A DNA stretch of 17,953 nt, from the NCBI GenBank assembly GCA_002414205.1, contig DHYQ01000009.1, forward strand, positions 26,016 to 43,968, given 5' to 3'. The notes below the pieces were generated by a model. It did not search any database. It had not been told where the DNA came from and saw only the letters and a program-made list of their open reading frames with translations. The position numbers and the translations under genes were made by a program. Positions 1 through 7,717 of the stretch are shown here, piece by piece (positions within the stretch are counted from its first letter, which is position 1; every line of letters starts with the position of its first letter). This stretch comes from Gallionellaceae bacterium UBA5126 (GTDB lineage Bacteria > Pseudomonadota > Gammaproteobacteria > Burkholderiales > Gallionellaceae).

Positions 1-29
1 CGCCCAAAGACGTGCCGCCCCCGCCATGA
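1..29 (+). CDS. tatB: Sec-independent translocase protein TatB, C-terminal end only (partial)
   Basis: Only the last eight codons are inside the window. In the frame beginning at position 3 they read PKDVPPPP and stop with TGA at 27-29. The stop overlaps the tatC start codon as ATGA, an arrangement that usually means translational coupling. A proline-rich, low-complexity tail is typical of TatB, and tatA-tatB-tatC is the common order, so TatB is the natural reading. This rests on context, because no diagnostic TatB sequence is visible. Confidence 0.55.
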
Positions 30-757
30 ACAGCCACGAAACCTTTATCTCCCATCTGATCGAACTGCGCGACCGCCTGTTGCATGCCATCGTCGCCGTG
101 CTGTTGGTGTTCGTTGTCTTAACCCCCTTCGCCGCCGACTTGTACGCCCGGCTGGCCAGCCCGCTGCTGTCCAAACTGCCCAAGGGCGGGCAAATGATTG
201 CCACTGACGTCACCACCCCCTTCTTCGTGCCGCTGAAAGTGGCGCTGATGGCGGCGTTTCTGATTACCCTGCCCTACGTGCTGTATCAGGTGTGGCGCTT
301 CATCGCCCCCGGCCTGTACGCCCACGAGAAAAAACTGGTCTGGCCGCTGGTGATCGCCAGCACCGTGCTGTTTTTCTGCGGCATGTCCTTCGCCTACTTC
401 GCCGTGTTTCCGGTGGTATTCGGCTTCATCACCGCCGCCGCCCCCAGTGGCGTGGCCGTGATGACCGACATCGACAAATACCTCAGCTTCGTACTGACCA
501 TGTTTGTGGCCTTCGGTATCACCTTTCAAGTGCCGGTGGCGGTGATCCTGCTGGTGCGCATGGGCGTCGTGACACTGGAAAAACTGCGCGAAGCCCGCCC
601 CTACGTCATTGTCGGAGCCTTCATCCTCGGCGCGATTTTCACCCCGCCCGACGTGGTATCCCAATTCATGCTGGCCGTGCCGCTGTGGCTGCTGTATGAA
701 GCGGGGATAGTAGTGGCAGGGTGGATGCCGGGCAATCCACTACCCCCAAAACCGTAA
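26..757 (+). CDS. tatC: Sec-independent protein translocase subunit TatC
   Basis: TatC is the polytopic inner-membrane core of the twin-arginine translocase. With TatB it forms the receptor that recognises RR signal peptides on folded, often cofactor-bearing proteins. The 243-residue product has the family N-terminus (SHLIELRDRLL, residues 9-19) and the conserved first-loop region followed by FIAPGLYAHEKK, where the Glu matches the conserved signal-peptide-binding Glu. About six hydrophobic segments follow, and the length is normal for TatC (about 240-260). The start overlaps the preceding stop as ATGA. One likely client lies in this window: the ActB1 subunit carries an RRDFLK twin-arginine motif. 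The gene converges on thpR with only 7 bp between them, and no convincing terminator lies between. Confidence 0.96.
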   Translation: MNSHETFISHLIELRDRLLHAIVAVLLVFVVLTPFAADLYARLASPLLSKLPKGGQMIATDVTTPFFVPLKVALMAAFLITLPYVLYQVWRFIAPGLYAHEKKLVWPLVIASTVLFFCGMSFAYFAVFPVVFGFITAAAPSGVAVMTDIDKYLSFVLTMFVAFGITFQVPVAVILLVRMGVVTLEKLREARPYVIVGAFILGAIFTPPDVVSQFMLAVPLWLLYEAGIVVAGWMPGNPLPPKP

Positions 758-764
758 GGTTGTT

Positions 765-1322
765 TCACGCGCTGACTTCACTTTTCTGCACGTCTGTTTT
801 TGTGAAACCAAACCGCCGCAATACCCGATAACTTCCCCCTACTGAAACCACCAACGCAAAGTCATCTACCGCCCAATGCAGCGGCGGGATCACGGTCAAT
901 GGCGGCGGGGCTTGAACTTTGCGCAGCAGGGTGACGTGCGGCGACAGTGGACGCGGATCTAGCGGCAAGCCCAGCGCGGTGCAGCCGCGTCGTAAAGCCA
1001 TGGCCAGATCAAACAGGGTTGGTGGCGGCTGACGGATTCCCGCCCACGCCACTTTTGCCTCCGGGAAATAGCCGAGCTTATCCAGCGCCAGCGTAAACGG
1101 CGGCAAGCGAATGTCTGCTGCCATGTCGATCAATTCCGCCAGCCGCGCCGTCGGCACATTGCCCAAAAACAGCAAGGTCAGGTGCAAATTCTCACGTTGC
1201 ATCACGCGCAACGCCGGGCCGTGGGCTTGCGGTTGTAACTGCCAGGCCAGCGCATGCAGGTGATGCTGCAATTCAGGACTGGGCCACAGGGCAAAGAACA
1301 AACGTTGCGAAGTATCGGACAT
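765..1322 (-). CDS. thpR: RNA 2',3'-cyclic phosphodiesterase (LigT/2H phosphoesterase family)
   Basis: Members of this family hydrolyse RNA 2',3'-cyclic phosphodiester ends to 2'-phosphomonoesters, and older work reported 2'-5' RNA ligase activity. The 185-residue product carries both catalytic HxTx motifs of the 2H superfamily, HLT at 47-49 and HVT at 129-131, in the expected two-lobe arrangement. The N-terminus RLFFALWPSPEL is characteristic of ThpR. Length is normal (about 175-190). The start is supported by AGGAG a few bases upstream of ATG. It is transcribed divergently from pyrC and converges on tatC. It is probably a cytoplasmic housekeeping enzyme, and nothing nearby suggests a specific partner. 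Confidence 0.92.
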   Translation of the reverse strand: MSDTSQRLFFALWPSPELQHHLHALAWQLQPQAHGPALRVMQRENLHLTLLFLGNVPTARLAELIDMAADIRLPPFTLALDKLGYFPEAKVAWAGIRQPPPTLFDLAMALRRGCTALGLPLDPRPLSPHVTLLRKVQAPPPLTVIPPLHWAVDDFALVVSVGGSYRVLRRFGFTKTDVQKSEVSA

Positions 1323-1396
1323 GGCAATCTCCTAGTGTTTACGCCGATGATACCGGCTTTACGCCACCCCGCTGCCTGTCTGACATGGCGATGCGC

Positions 1397-1402
1397 TACA
1401 AT
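1397..1402 (+). promoter_or_regulatory. Possible -10 element of the pyrC promoter
   Basis: TACAAT lies 32 bp before the pyrC start codon in the 111-bp divergent space between thpR and pyrC. It matches the sigma-70 -10 consensus in five of six positions. No good -35 hexamer is visible at 16-18 bp upstream (the bases there are near GCCTGT), so the call rests on the -10 and its position alone. Confidence 0.3.
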
Positions 1403-1433
1403 TCACCCGCCCAATTTTTTGTAAGGAATCCAC

Positions 1434-2465
1434 ATGCAAACCCTGACCCTCACCCGCCCCGACGATTGGCATTTGCACCTGCGCGACGGCGATGCCTTGT
1501 CCGCTGTGGTCGGCGACACCGCCCGCCAATTCGCCCGCGCCATTGTCATGCCCAATCTGCGCCCGCCGGTGACAACCACCGCGCAAGCACTCGCCTACCG
1601 CGACAGAATTTTGGCCGCCCTGCCCGCTGGCAGCGATTTTCAGCCGCTGATGACCCTGTATCTGACCAACGCCACCCAGCCGGAAGAAATCCGCGCCGCC
1701 AAAGCCAGCGGCATGGTGCATGCGGTCAAGCTGTATCCCGCTGGGGCCACCACCAATTCCGATGCCGGGGTGACCGATTTGCGCGCCTGCTACCCGGTGC
1801 TGGAGGCCATGCAGGACTGCGGCATGCCGCTGTTGGTACACGGCGAAGTGACCGATGCCGCGATTGACATTTTTGACCGCGAGGCGGTGTTCATCGAGCG
1901 CGTGATGCAGCCGCTGCTGGCCGATTTGCCCGGTTTGCGCGTGGTGTTCGAGCACATCACCACCCAACAGGCCGCCGAATACGTCGCCAGCGCGCCGGAC
2001 AATATCGCCGCCACCCTGACCGCGCACCACCTGCTGTACAACCGCAACGCCATGCTGGTCGGCGGCATCCGCCCACACTATTTCTGCCTGCCGATTCTGA
2101 AGCGCGAAACCCACCGCTTGGCCCTGCTGAAAGCTGCCACCAGCGGCAGCCCGAAATTTTTCCTCGGCACCGACAGCGCCCCGCACGCCCAGCACACCAA
2201 GGAAGCCGCCTGCGGCTGCGCCGGTTGCTACACCGCCCACGCCGCCATGGAACTGTACGCCGAAGCCTTCGAGCAAGCCGGTGCGCTGGACAAACTGGAA
2301 GCCTTCGCCAGCTTCCACGGCCCGGACTACTACCGCCTGCCGCGCAACAGCGGCACGATTACCCTGCGCAAAGAGGAATGGCAAGTCCCCGCCACAGTGG
2401 GATTTGGCGAACACCAACTGGTACCGCTGCGGGCGGGGGAAATGCTGCATTGGAAAATGGCTTAA
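1434..2465 (+). CDS. pyrC: Dihydroorotase (PyrC, class II)
   Basis: This enzyme catalyses the reversible cyclisation of N-carbamoyl-L-aspartate to dihydroorotate, the third step of de novo pyrimidine synthesis, in the cytoplasm. The 343-residue product is close to E. coli PyrC (348). All binuclear zinc ligands of that enzyme are seen with a constant offset of three: HxH at H13/H15, the carboxylated lysine K99 in [10 protein letters not shown]136 in LLVHGE, H174 in FEHIT, and the catalytic aspartate D247 in GTDSAPH. The ATG is preceded by AAGGA at suitable spacing. It is divergent from thpR and is followed after 38 bp by a same-strand membrane-protein gene with its own strong ribosome site. 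Long antisense frames across the gene are by-products of its codon usage. Confidence 0.97.
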   Translation: MQTLTLTRPDDWHLHLRDGDALSAVVGDTARQFARAIVMPNLRPPVTTTAQALAYRDRILAALPAGSDFQPLMTLYLTNATQPEEIRAAKASGMVHAVKLYPAGATTNSDAGVTDLRACYPVLEAMQDCGMPLLVHGEVTDAAIDIFDREAVFIERVMQPLLADLPGLRVVFEHITTQQAAEYVASAPDNIAATLTAHHLLYNRNAMLVGGIRPHYFCLPILKRETHRLALLKAATSGSPKFFLGTDSAPHAQHTKEAACGCAGCYTAHAAMELYAEAFEQAGALDKLEAFASFHGPDYYRLPRNSGTITLRKEEWQVPATVGFGEHQLVPLRAGEMLHWKMA

Positions 2466-2503
2466 AATCTGCCGCTTGTCATCATTTTTGAGAGGAGAGG
2501 ATC

Positions 2504-3199
2504 ATGACTGAATCCAGCAACACACCTGAGCGCAGCCCTGCCAGCGTCAAAAATGGCGCGGCTCGCAGCCCACTCTCCAACCGCGCCATGTTTGGCATGG
2601 CCGTGATGTTGGTGATGTTTTTCTATTTTGCACACTTTCTCTATCAGTATGCAGCGGGCGTCGGCGCCGAAAAACTAACCACGATTGAAGGCATCCGCCC
2701 ACTGCTGGTGGTCTCGGCCATTTTCAGCACCATCGTGTTTGGTGGCGCACTGTTGTTCGGCTCCTTGTTTTCCACCGAGGGCACCTTTGACGAGCGCTTC
2801 CGCCGTGCACGGGAAATTTTTCTGGTATTTTCCGGGGTGTTCGGCACGGTGGTAGGCTTTTATTTCGGCGCAGGGGACAGCAAGCCCACCCAACTAGAAG
2901 TCGATGCGGTACAGCGCGGTGCAGAATTGGTCGTGCATGCCGGTGGGGGTACCCCACCCTACAGCATCACGCTGAACGACGAGGGCAAGCCACAAACTCA
3001 CGAAAGCCGCGATGGCTGGACGACTTTCACCCTGGAGCGCAAGAGTGGCAGCCTGAAAGTGACCGCCGTCGATAGTCGCACCTTGCAAGGCAATCGCAAT
3101 GTCGATTTACAAGCGCCTACCCCAACCAGCAACAAAACAACCTCTGCGGTACCGCCCACCAAGCCTGCCACCAAAGCAGAACCCCAGCGCATGGAGTAA
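2504..3199 (+). CDS. Unrecognised membrane protein with three helices and a periplasmic Ig-like tail
   Basis: I do not recognise a named family for this 231-residue product. The ribosome site GGAGAGG lies 3 bp before ATG. Hydrophobic helices are visible at about residues 29-50, 66-90 and 103-123. The loop between helices 2 and 3 (91-102) is rich in Arg and Glu, so a cytoplasmic N-terminus and a periplasmic C-terminus are predicted. Residues 130-202 look like a small beta domain with the GGGTPPYSITL pattern seen in Ig-like or SprB-type repeats. The tail (204-231) is rich in Thr, Pro, Lys and Ala and is probably disordered. It may be cotranscribed with pyrC 38 bp upstream, although TAAAAT at 2463-2468 could be its own -10. 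A bidirectional hairpin follows the stop. A cell-envelope role is only inference. Confidence 0.8.
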   Translation: MTESSNTPERSPASVKNGAARSPLSNRAMFGMAVMLVMFFYFAHFLYQYAAGVGAEKLTTIEGIRPLLVVSAIFSTIVFGGALLFGSLFSTEGTFDERFRRAREIFLVFSGVFGTVVGFYFGAGDSKPTQLEVDAVQRGAELVVHAGGGTPPYSITLNDEGKPQTHESRDGWTTFTLERKSGSLKVTAVDSRTLQGNRNVDLQAPTPTSNKTTSAVPPTKPATKAEPQRME

Positions 3200-3211
3200 T
3201 CCAGATAAAAA

Positions 3212-3238
3212 AACGGGCAACCTGCTGGGTTGCCCGTT
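3212..3238 (-). terminator. Rho-independent terminator of the act-sspAB operon, possibly bidirectional
   Basis: A perfect 11-bp GC-rich inverted repeat (AACGGGCAACC, 5-base loop, then its complement) lies directly after the sspB stop. On the - strand it is followed by a run of seven T (the A-run at 3207-3213 on +), which gives a textbook intrinsic terminator. On the + strand the hairpin begins 12 bp after the stop of the membrane-protein gene at 3199 and is followed by CTTCATTT, a weaker U-tract, so it may serve both convergent units. Confidence 0.9.
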
Positions 3239-3240
3239 CT

Positions 3241-3621
3241 TCATTTGACGATGGTCAATTTGCTGCGTTTGGGTGCTTCCGGTGGTGGAGACTCCGGTGG
3301 CGGTGCAATTTCTTCCGCCTGGAACACCAAGCCCTGGCCGTTTTCCCGTGCATAGATGCCAATCACGGCTTCTACCGGGACATACAGGTGATGTACAACA
3401 CCGTTAAAACGACTGGTGCAACTAATGACATCGTTGCCCATGTCCAAGTCGCGTACAGCACCGGGGCCAATGTTCAGGACAATTTGTCCTTCCTTGACAT
3501 AGGCGCGTGGCACTTCCGTCGCGGCATTGACCTGTACAGCCAGATAAGGGGTATAGGTGTTATCCACACACCACTCATAAATAGCCCGGATTAAATAGGG
3601 CCGGGTGGACAACTCACTCAC
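3241..3621 (-). CDS. sspB: ClpXP protease specificity-enhancing factor SspB
   Basis: SspB is a cytoplasmic adaptor that binds ssrA-tagged peptides from stalled ribosomes, among other substrates, and delivers them to ClpXP. The 126-residue product opens with the family signature STRPYLIRAIYEWC and keeps the conserved core (TPYLAVQVN; VLNIG; DLDMGND; ARENGQG). After a flexible Pro/Glu-rich linker (about 104-118) it ends in LTIVK at 122-126. This corresponds to the C-terminal ClpX-binding motif of E. coli SspB (LRVVK), so the tether looks functional. Its start overlaps the sspA stop by 4 bp, so it is probably translationally coupled. It is the last gene of the act-ssp operon and is followed at once by the terminator. 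Confidence 0.95.
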   Translation of the reverse strand: MSELSTRPYLIRAIYEWCVDNTYTPYLAVQVNAATEVPRAYVKEGQIVLNIGPGAVRDLDMGNDVISCTSRFNGVVHHLYVPVEAVIGIYARENGQGLVFQAEEIAPPPESPPPEAPKRSKLTIVK

Positions 3622-4217
3622 TTGCGCATCGCCCGTTCAGCAGAGGTCAACGCGTCGATGAAGCCTTGGCGCGAGAACAGACGCTCGGCATATTTCATCA
3701 TCGGTGCGGCTTCACGTCCCATCTGGATGCCGTAGCGATCCAGACGCCAGAGCAGCGGGGCCATGGCCACATCCAGCATGGAAAATTCGTCACTCAGCAG
3801 GAACTTCTGCTTAGTTAGAATTTGCGACAACTGGGTGAGATTGTCACGGATGATTGCCCGCGACTTGTCCACAGATTTCGAGGCACCTTGCTCGATCACG
3901 TTTACGTGAGCATACAACTCTTGTTCAAATTGATGCAGGAACAAACGCGTATGCGCACGTAACACGGGATCGGGCGGCATCAACTGCGGATGCGGAAAGC
4001 GCTCGTCGATATATTCGTTGATGATATTGGCTTCGTACAGCACCAAATCCCGCTCGACCAAGACAGGAACTTTGTTGTAGGGATTGATGACGGCCAAATC
4101 TTCCGATTTGTTCATCAAATCAACATCAATTACTTCAAAGTCCATACCCTTTTCATACAAAACGATACGGCAACGGTGGCTGTAGGGACAGGAGGTCCCC
4201 GAATACAATTTCATCAT
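3618..4217 (-). CDS. sspA: Stringent starvation protein A, glutathione-S-transferase fold (SspA)
   Basis: In E. coli and relatives SspA binds RNA polymerase and changes gene expression under starvation and acid stress. This 199-residue homologue has a thioredoxin-like N-terminal domain (about 1-78, with NKVPVLVERD and the family stretch INEYIDERFPHPQLMP) and an all-helical C-terminal domain containing FLSDEFSMLDVAMAPLLWRLD. Its first motif is SGTSCPYSHRCR: a CPYS site stands where E. coli SspA has no cysteine. The gene starts 7 bp after the actF stop with little ribosome site of its own, so it probably depends on translation of actF. Two ATGs in tandem (4217 and 4214) make the exact start ambiguous by one codon. 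Confidence 0.94.
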   Translation of the reverse strand: MMKLYSGTSCPYSHRCRIVLYEKGMDFEVIDVDLMNKSEDLAVINPYNKVPVLVERDLVLYEANIINEYIDERFPHPQLMPPDPVLRAHTRLFLHQFEQELYAHVNVIEQGASKSVDKSRAIIRDNLTQLSQILTKQKFLLSDEFSMLDVAMAPLLWRLDRYGIQMGREAAPMMKYAERLFSRQGFIDALTSAERAMRK

Positions 4218-4224
4218 TACGAAC

Positions 4225-5238
4225 TTAACCCTTGATTAACTGGGTACGCTGCATTTGCAAACGCACCAGGAAATACCCGATTGCCGCAATCACTCCACCA
4301 ATAACCACTGTAGCAACCAGAGGGTAAGCACCCTTACCTGTAATGCCACCAATCCAGACATAGCGCTCGAACAATGTACCTACAATCAGGCACATCGCCA
4401 CAGCATTGATAACGGTTGGATTATGACGGGGACCGGGGAAACAGAATGTGACAAACGGTACGACGAATTTCAGTACCAACACAGACCACCACAGGAAGGC
4501 ATAATCGCCATTTTGCATTCCCAGCACACGATCAGTTTCGTCGCCGAGGTTGCCATACCAGATGGTCAGGTACTGAGCGTCGAAAGTGTAAATCCACAGC
4601 AGGGTAAATGCAAATATCATTTGCGCAATGTAGTTGTAGATATGCGTGGAAATGGGCTTCTGCAAGGCAGAACGCTGATTCAACACATAGATCCACACCA
4701 CCAACAGCCCCAGAAACATGCCGAAGTTACTGACGAACTGTTGCAGACCGTAGATGGCACTATGCCAATGTGGCACCAAGGTCATTTCAAAGTCCCAAGC
4801 AACCATGGTGCTATACAACACAAAGAAGAAGGGAACCCAAGTCGCAACCGTATGGAAACGTTCGGCATCTTCCTTGCTGTTTTCGCTAACGGCCTGACGT
4901 TGAATGAACACCCAGTACAACGCCATCATGAACAACATTCCGACCACTTCGCGGGCAATCAACCAATGCGACTGATACCAACCAGGCATGTGGTATTCGG
5001 CATTCACGTGACCATTCCACCAAGGGAACGTGTGTTCACCGCCCAGCAACAACATCACCAACAAAACAAAGGCCAGCGGGAACAACGCCGCCAGAGAGGA
5101 GGCCAGATGACGAACCTCAAAACGCCACTGTGCATTCACCAGATGCAGTACGGAACACAATGCCACACCACTCAGGGCCAATGACAGCACCACCACAAAA
5201 CCAACCGTCAACACGGCCCAATTGCTGTAATCCAACAT
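4225..5238 (-). CDS. actF: Alternative complex III membrane subunit ActF (NrfD/PsrC-like)
   Basis: ActF is the second NrfD/PsrC-type integral subunit of alternative complex III, a quinol oxidoreductase that replaces cytochrome bc1. It is a paralogue of ActC. The 337-residue product has about nine hydrophobic helices (roughly 7-34, 46-66, 92-112, 128-153, 168-187, 201-227, 247-267, 274-296, 304-326). The His- and Trp-containing loop HTFPWWNGHVN and the segment FFFVLYSTMVAWDFEMTL fit the family. It appears compact for an NrfD-type subunit, with fewer helices than the ten I count in ActC. It lies 11 bp after actE and 7 bp before sspA. Position and family together make the call, and sequence alone would give only NrfD/PsrC family membrane protein. 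Confidence 0.85.
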   Translation of the reverse strand: MLDYSNWAVLTVGFVVVLSLALSGVALCSVLHLVNAQWRFEVRHLASSLAALFPLAFVLLVMLLLGGEHTFPWWNGHVNAEYHMPGWYQSHWLIAREVVGMLFMMALYWVFIQRQAVSENSKEDAERFHTVATWVPFFFVLYSTMVAWDFEMTLVPHWHSAIYGLQQFVSNFGMFLGLLVVWIYVLNQRSALQKPISTHIYNYIAQMIFAFTLLWIYTFDAQYLTIWYGNLGDETDRVLGMQNGDYAFLWWSVLVLKFVVPFVTFCFPGPRHNPTVINAVAMCLIVGTLFERYVWIGGITGKGAYPLVATVVIGGVIAAIGYFLVRLQMQRTQLIKG

Positions 5239-5249
5239 TTGTCTGCCTC

Positions 5250-5801
5250 CTATTTCTGTGCACCGGCTGCCGCTGCGGCAGGTGCCTTTTGCAATACCTT
5301 ACGGATGTAGTTGACGACATGCCAACGCTCGGTCGCAGTGAGGTCATTGGCATACGCTGGCATCACTGCCCCACCCATGGTCATGTAGCCCCAAATATAA
5401 CCATCAGGATAATCGGCCGTATTCCACGGATGACTATCGTTGCTGCTGGTCAGATTCCATGGCTTCAGGGTCAGTTTTTCACCAACATAACCATCTCCGG
5501 TACCGGACTTGCCGTGACAAGATGCGCAGTAAATTTCAAACAAATGCTTACCTTGCGCCACCGACCGTTCGTTTGCAGGCACCGGGTTAGCCATTTTCTT
5601 GGCCGCATCCAGATCCCGCACGCTAACGGTGGTACCGGGTGTTGGCACCGAACGCGCCGGGAACTTACTCATTGCACCTGTCTTACCAACAGGTTCTTGT
5701 GGCTTGATGCTGATTTGGTTTGCCATGTCTTGCGACCAAGGCCATGCCTGTGCCAACGCGGGCGTCAGCAACAATGCGATTGCTAAGGATAATTTTTTCA
5801 T
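5250..5801 (-). CDS. actE: Alternative complex III monoheme cytochrome c subunit ActE
   Basis: ActE is the periplasmic monoheme cytochrome of alternative complex III. The 183-residue product has a cleavable signal peptide (KK, hydrophobic 4-14, ALAQA ending at 19). There is one haem c site, CASCH at 92-96, in a normal cytochrome c fold, and M147 in AVMPAY is the likely axial ligand. The C-terminus is an Ala-rich tail. There is no cysteine at the signal-peptide cleavage site, so unlike the lipid-anchored ActE known from some other bacteria this one should be processed by signal peptidase I. Its ATG overlaps the actD stop as ATGA, which indicates coupling, and actF follows after 11 bp. Confidence 0.9.
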   Translation of the reverse strand: MKKLSLAIALLLTPALAQAWPWSQDMANQISIKPQEPVGKTGAMSKFPARSVPTPGTTVSVRDLDAAKKMANPVPANERSVAQGKHLFEIYCASCHGKSGTGDGYVGEKLTLKPWNLTSSNDSHPWNTADYPDGYIWGYMTMGGAVMPAYANDLTATERWHVVNYIRKVLQKAPAAAAAGAQK

Positions 5802-6328
5802 TTCCCTGCCTCTTCCTGAATTTCCAATGCCTGATGCTTGGTAAAGATTTCCTTCAGTGCGCGTGCAGCACTTTCATCCACCTGTACCAGAATGCCGATT
5901 TGATCTTCCGACACCTTGGCGCTATACAGCGGCGAACGACGGGCGGGCAGCCCGGCGCAAATCAGAAAGCCCAGAATGGTGATAAAAACACCGCCCAGAA
6001 TGAACATTTCGTAGGTCAACACGAAGTTGGGAGGCAACGGCACGATGGGCTTGCCACCCTTTAACTGGGCATAGAAGTTGGCCTGTGCGCCAGAGATCAG
6101 GAAGAACCCCAGCAAGCCACCCAGCACGGCGCCCACCAACGTGAACCATTGCACGTAAACCGGCTTATCACCCAGGAACTCTTCCACTTCGGGATGCTCG
6201 ATGGGGGACTTCACCACCATGTCTTTATCGACATCAAAACCCTTGATCTGGCTCGTGCGCAACTCCTTAACAACGGCTTCCGCCTCGTCAAAGTTGCTGA
6301 ACAACGCGAGTATGTGACGTTGGCTCAT
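5798..6328 (-). CDS. actD: Alternative complex III subunit ActD (DUF3341)
   Basis: ActD is a small membrane subunit of alternative complex III from the DUF3341 family. It carries no cofactor, and its catalytic role is unclear. The 176-residue product has a soluble N-terminal domain (1-58) beginning HILALFSNFDEAEAVVKELR. Two helices follow at about 61-81 and 104-127, with GAVLGGLLGF in the first. A soluble C-terminal domain (131-176) contains QIGILVQVDE. Length and layout match the family. It starts 2 bp after the actC stop and overlaps the actE start by 4 bp, inside an unbroken act gene order. Confidence 0.9.
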   Translation of the reverse strand: MSQRHILALFSNFDEAEAVVKELRTSQIKGFDVDKDMVVKSPIEHPEVEEFLGDKPVYVQWFTLVGAVLGGLLGFFLISGAQANFYAQLKGGKPIVPLPPNFVLTYEMFILGGVFITILGFLICAGLPARRSPLYSAKVSEDQIGILVQVDESAARALKEIFTKHQALEIQEEAGK

Positions 6329-6330
6329 GA

Positions 6331-7689
6331 TTAGTGCGCTCCTTGAGATTCACTTTTTTTCGAGTGCAGTTTACGGTGGTAAACCATTTCCTTCACTTCA
6401 TACATGGACACGGATGGGAACACCTTACAGAAAATCATGAACAGCAAGGTAAACCAGCCAAAGCTGCCCAACACCATGCCCCATTGCACCAGGCTAGGCC
6501 ATTGGTCATGATCCCAAGTCCATGGATAGTAGCCATGCGAGAAAGTCGGTGCCACGATCATCCAGCGTTCCAGCCACATGCCCAAGTTCAGCAGCAGCGA
6601 TACCACAAACAACACCGGAATGCTGGTTTGGAAGCGCTTGATAGCCAACACCAGTGGCACAACAGAACCACAGAAGATCATGCCCCACCAGAACGGTGCG
6701 TAAGGGCCGGTCGCTTTCTGGATCAACACTGCCTTGGAAGCCTCGTCATGGCTATACCAAACCGAAGCAAATTCCACCGCATTCAGGTAAGTCCACACCA
6801 TGGAGATGGCAAAGGTCAAACGCACGGTTTTCTTCAGAATCGGCAAGGTCATGTATTCCTCAAAGCGGAACACATAGCGCAAGATGATGAACAGCGTGAT
6901 GATCGCTGCGCAACCAGAATACAGTGCGCCCGCTACGAAGTACGGTGGGAAGGAAGTCACATGCCAGCCAGGTTGTTGCGACATGGCAAAGTCGGAGGCC
7001 ACGATGGAGTGCACCGACACCGCCAGCGGAATCAGGAAACAGGCGATGGTCAGGTACGTCACACGGAAATTGCGCCATTGACGATCCGTACCTTCCCAGC
7101 CCAGTGCCAAGGCGGAGTACAACTTCTTGCGCCAACCTTCGTGAATATTGTCCCGGGCAATCGCCAAGTCGGGAATCATACCGACGTACAGGAACAGGAT
7201 GGACGAACTCAGGTAAGTGAAAATCGCCATCGCGTCCCACAACAGGGGCGACTGGAAGTTGGGCCACAGACCACGCTCGTTAGGATAAGGCAACGAGTAG
7301 TAGAACTGCCACAAACGACCAATGTGCACCATCACGAATAGACCCGCTGTCATCAGCGAGAACGTGGTCATGGCTTCCGCAAAACGGTAAATCGGCTTGC
7401 GCCAGTCCGCGTGCATCAAGTGCAAAATCGCCGACAGCAACGTGCCAGAGTGACTCATGCCAATCCAGAAGATGAAGGTGGCAATGTACAAACCCCACAC
7501 ATGCGGGTTATTCAGGTTGGCCACGCCCATACCGACGTTGTATTGATACACCTCGCAGCCGACGCCCACGCTGAATACCGCCAGGGCACTCAACACGATC
7601 ACCCAATACAACTTCCGGGGGTTTTCCAAACTTTTCAATACGTCCTGGTTAATTTTGGCCCAGGCAATATCTTCGTTGATATCTTTCAT
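6331..7689 (-). CDS. actC: Alternative complex III membrane subunit ActC (NrfD/PsrC-like)
   Basis: ActC is the main NrfD/PsrC-type membrane subunit of alternative complex III and is thought to hold a quinol site next to the iron-sulfur subunit. The 452-residue product shows about ten helices (roughly 27-49, 64-92, 103-123, 149-171, 208-230, 245-271, 287-311, 330-350, 355-383, 400-425). Family patterns include FWIGMSHSGTLLSAILHL, HIGRLWQFYY and LNLGMWLERWMIV. The ATG is preceded by AAGGAAG at good spacing. It follows actB2 after 28 bp and precedes actD by 2 bp, as expected for an ActA-B-C-D-E-F operon. No cofactor-binding motif is expected in this subunit and none is seen. Confidence 0.93.
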   Translation of the reverse strand: MKDINEDIAWAKINQDVLKSLENPRKLYWVIVLSALAVFSVGVGCEVYQYNVGMGVANLNNPHVWGLYIATFIFWIGMSHSGTLLSAILHLMHADWRKPIYRFAEAMTTFSLMTAGLFVMVHIGRLWQFYYSLPYPNERGLWPNFQSPLLWDAMAIFTYLSSSILFLYVGMIPDLAIARDNIHEGWRKKLYSALALGWEGTDRQWRNFRVTYLTIACFLIPLAVSVHSIVASDFAMSQQPGWHVTSFPPYFVAGALYSGCAAIITLFIILRYVFRFEEYMTLPILKKTVRLTFAISMVWTYLNAVEFASVWYSHDEASKAVLIQKATGPYAPFWWGMIFCGSVVPLVLAIKRFQTSIPVLFVVSLLLNLGMWLERWMIVAPTFSHGYYPWTWDHDQWPSLVQWGMVLGSFGWFTLLFMIFCKVFPSVSMYEVKEMVYHRKLHSKKSESQGAH

Positions 7690-7717
7690 GTTTCTTCCTT
7701 ACGCATTCGTTCGAGGG

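Noticed and set aside
750..761. A short inverted repeat AACC-GTAA-GGTT between tatC and thpR as a terminator.
   Set aside because: Only four base pairs, low GC and no T-run on either strand.
1359..2450. A 363-codon open frame on - across pyrC.
   Set aside because: pyrC on + has every catalytic residue. The antisense product is a Gly/Gln/His/Val-rich string typical of a shadow frame.
6334..7341. A 335-codon open frame on + opposite actC.
   Set aside because: actC is a clear NrfD-type gene in an ordered operon. The antisense translation is His/Gln/Arg-rich noise.
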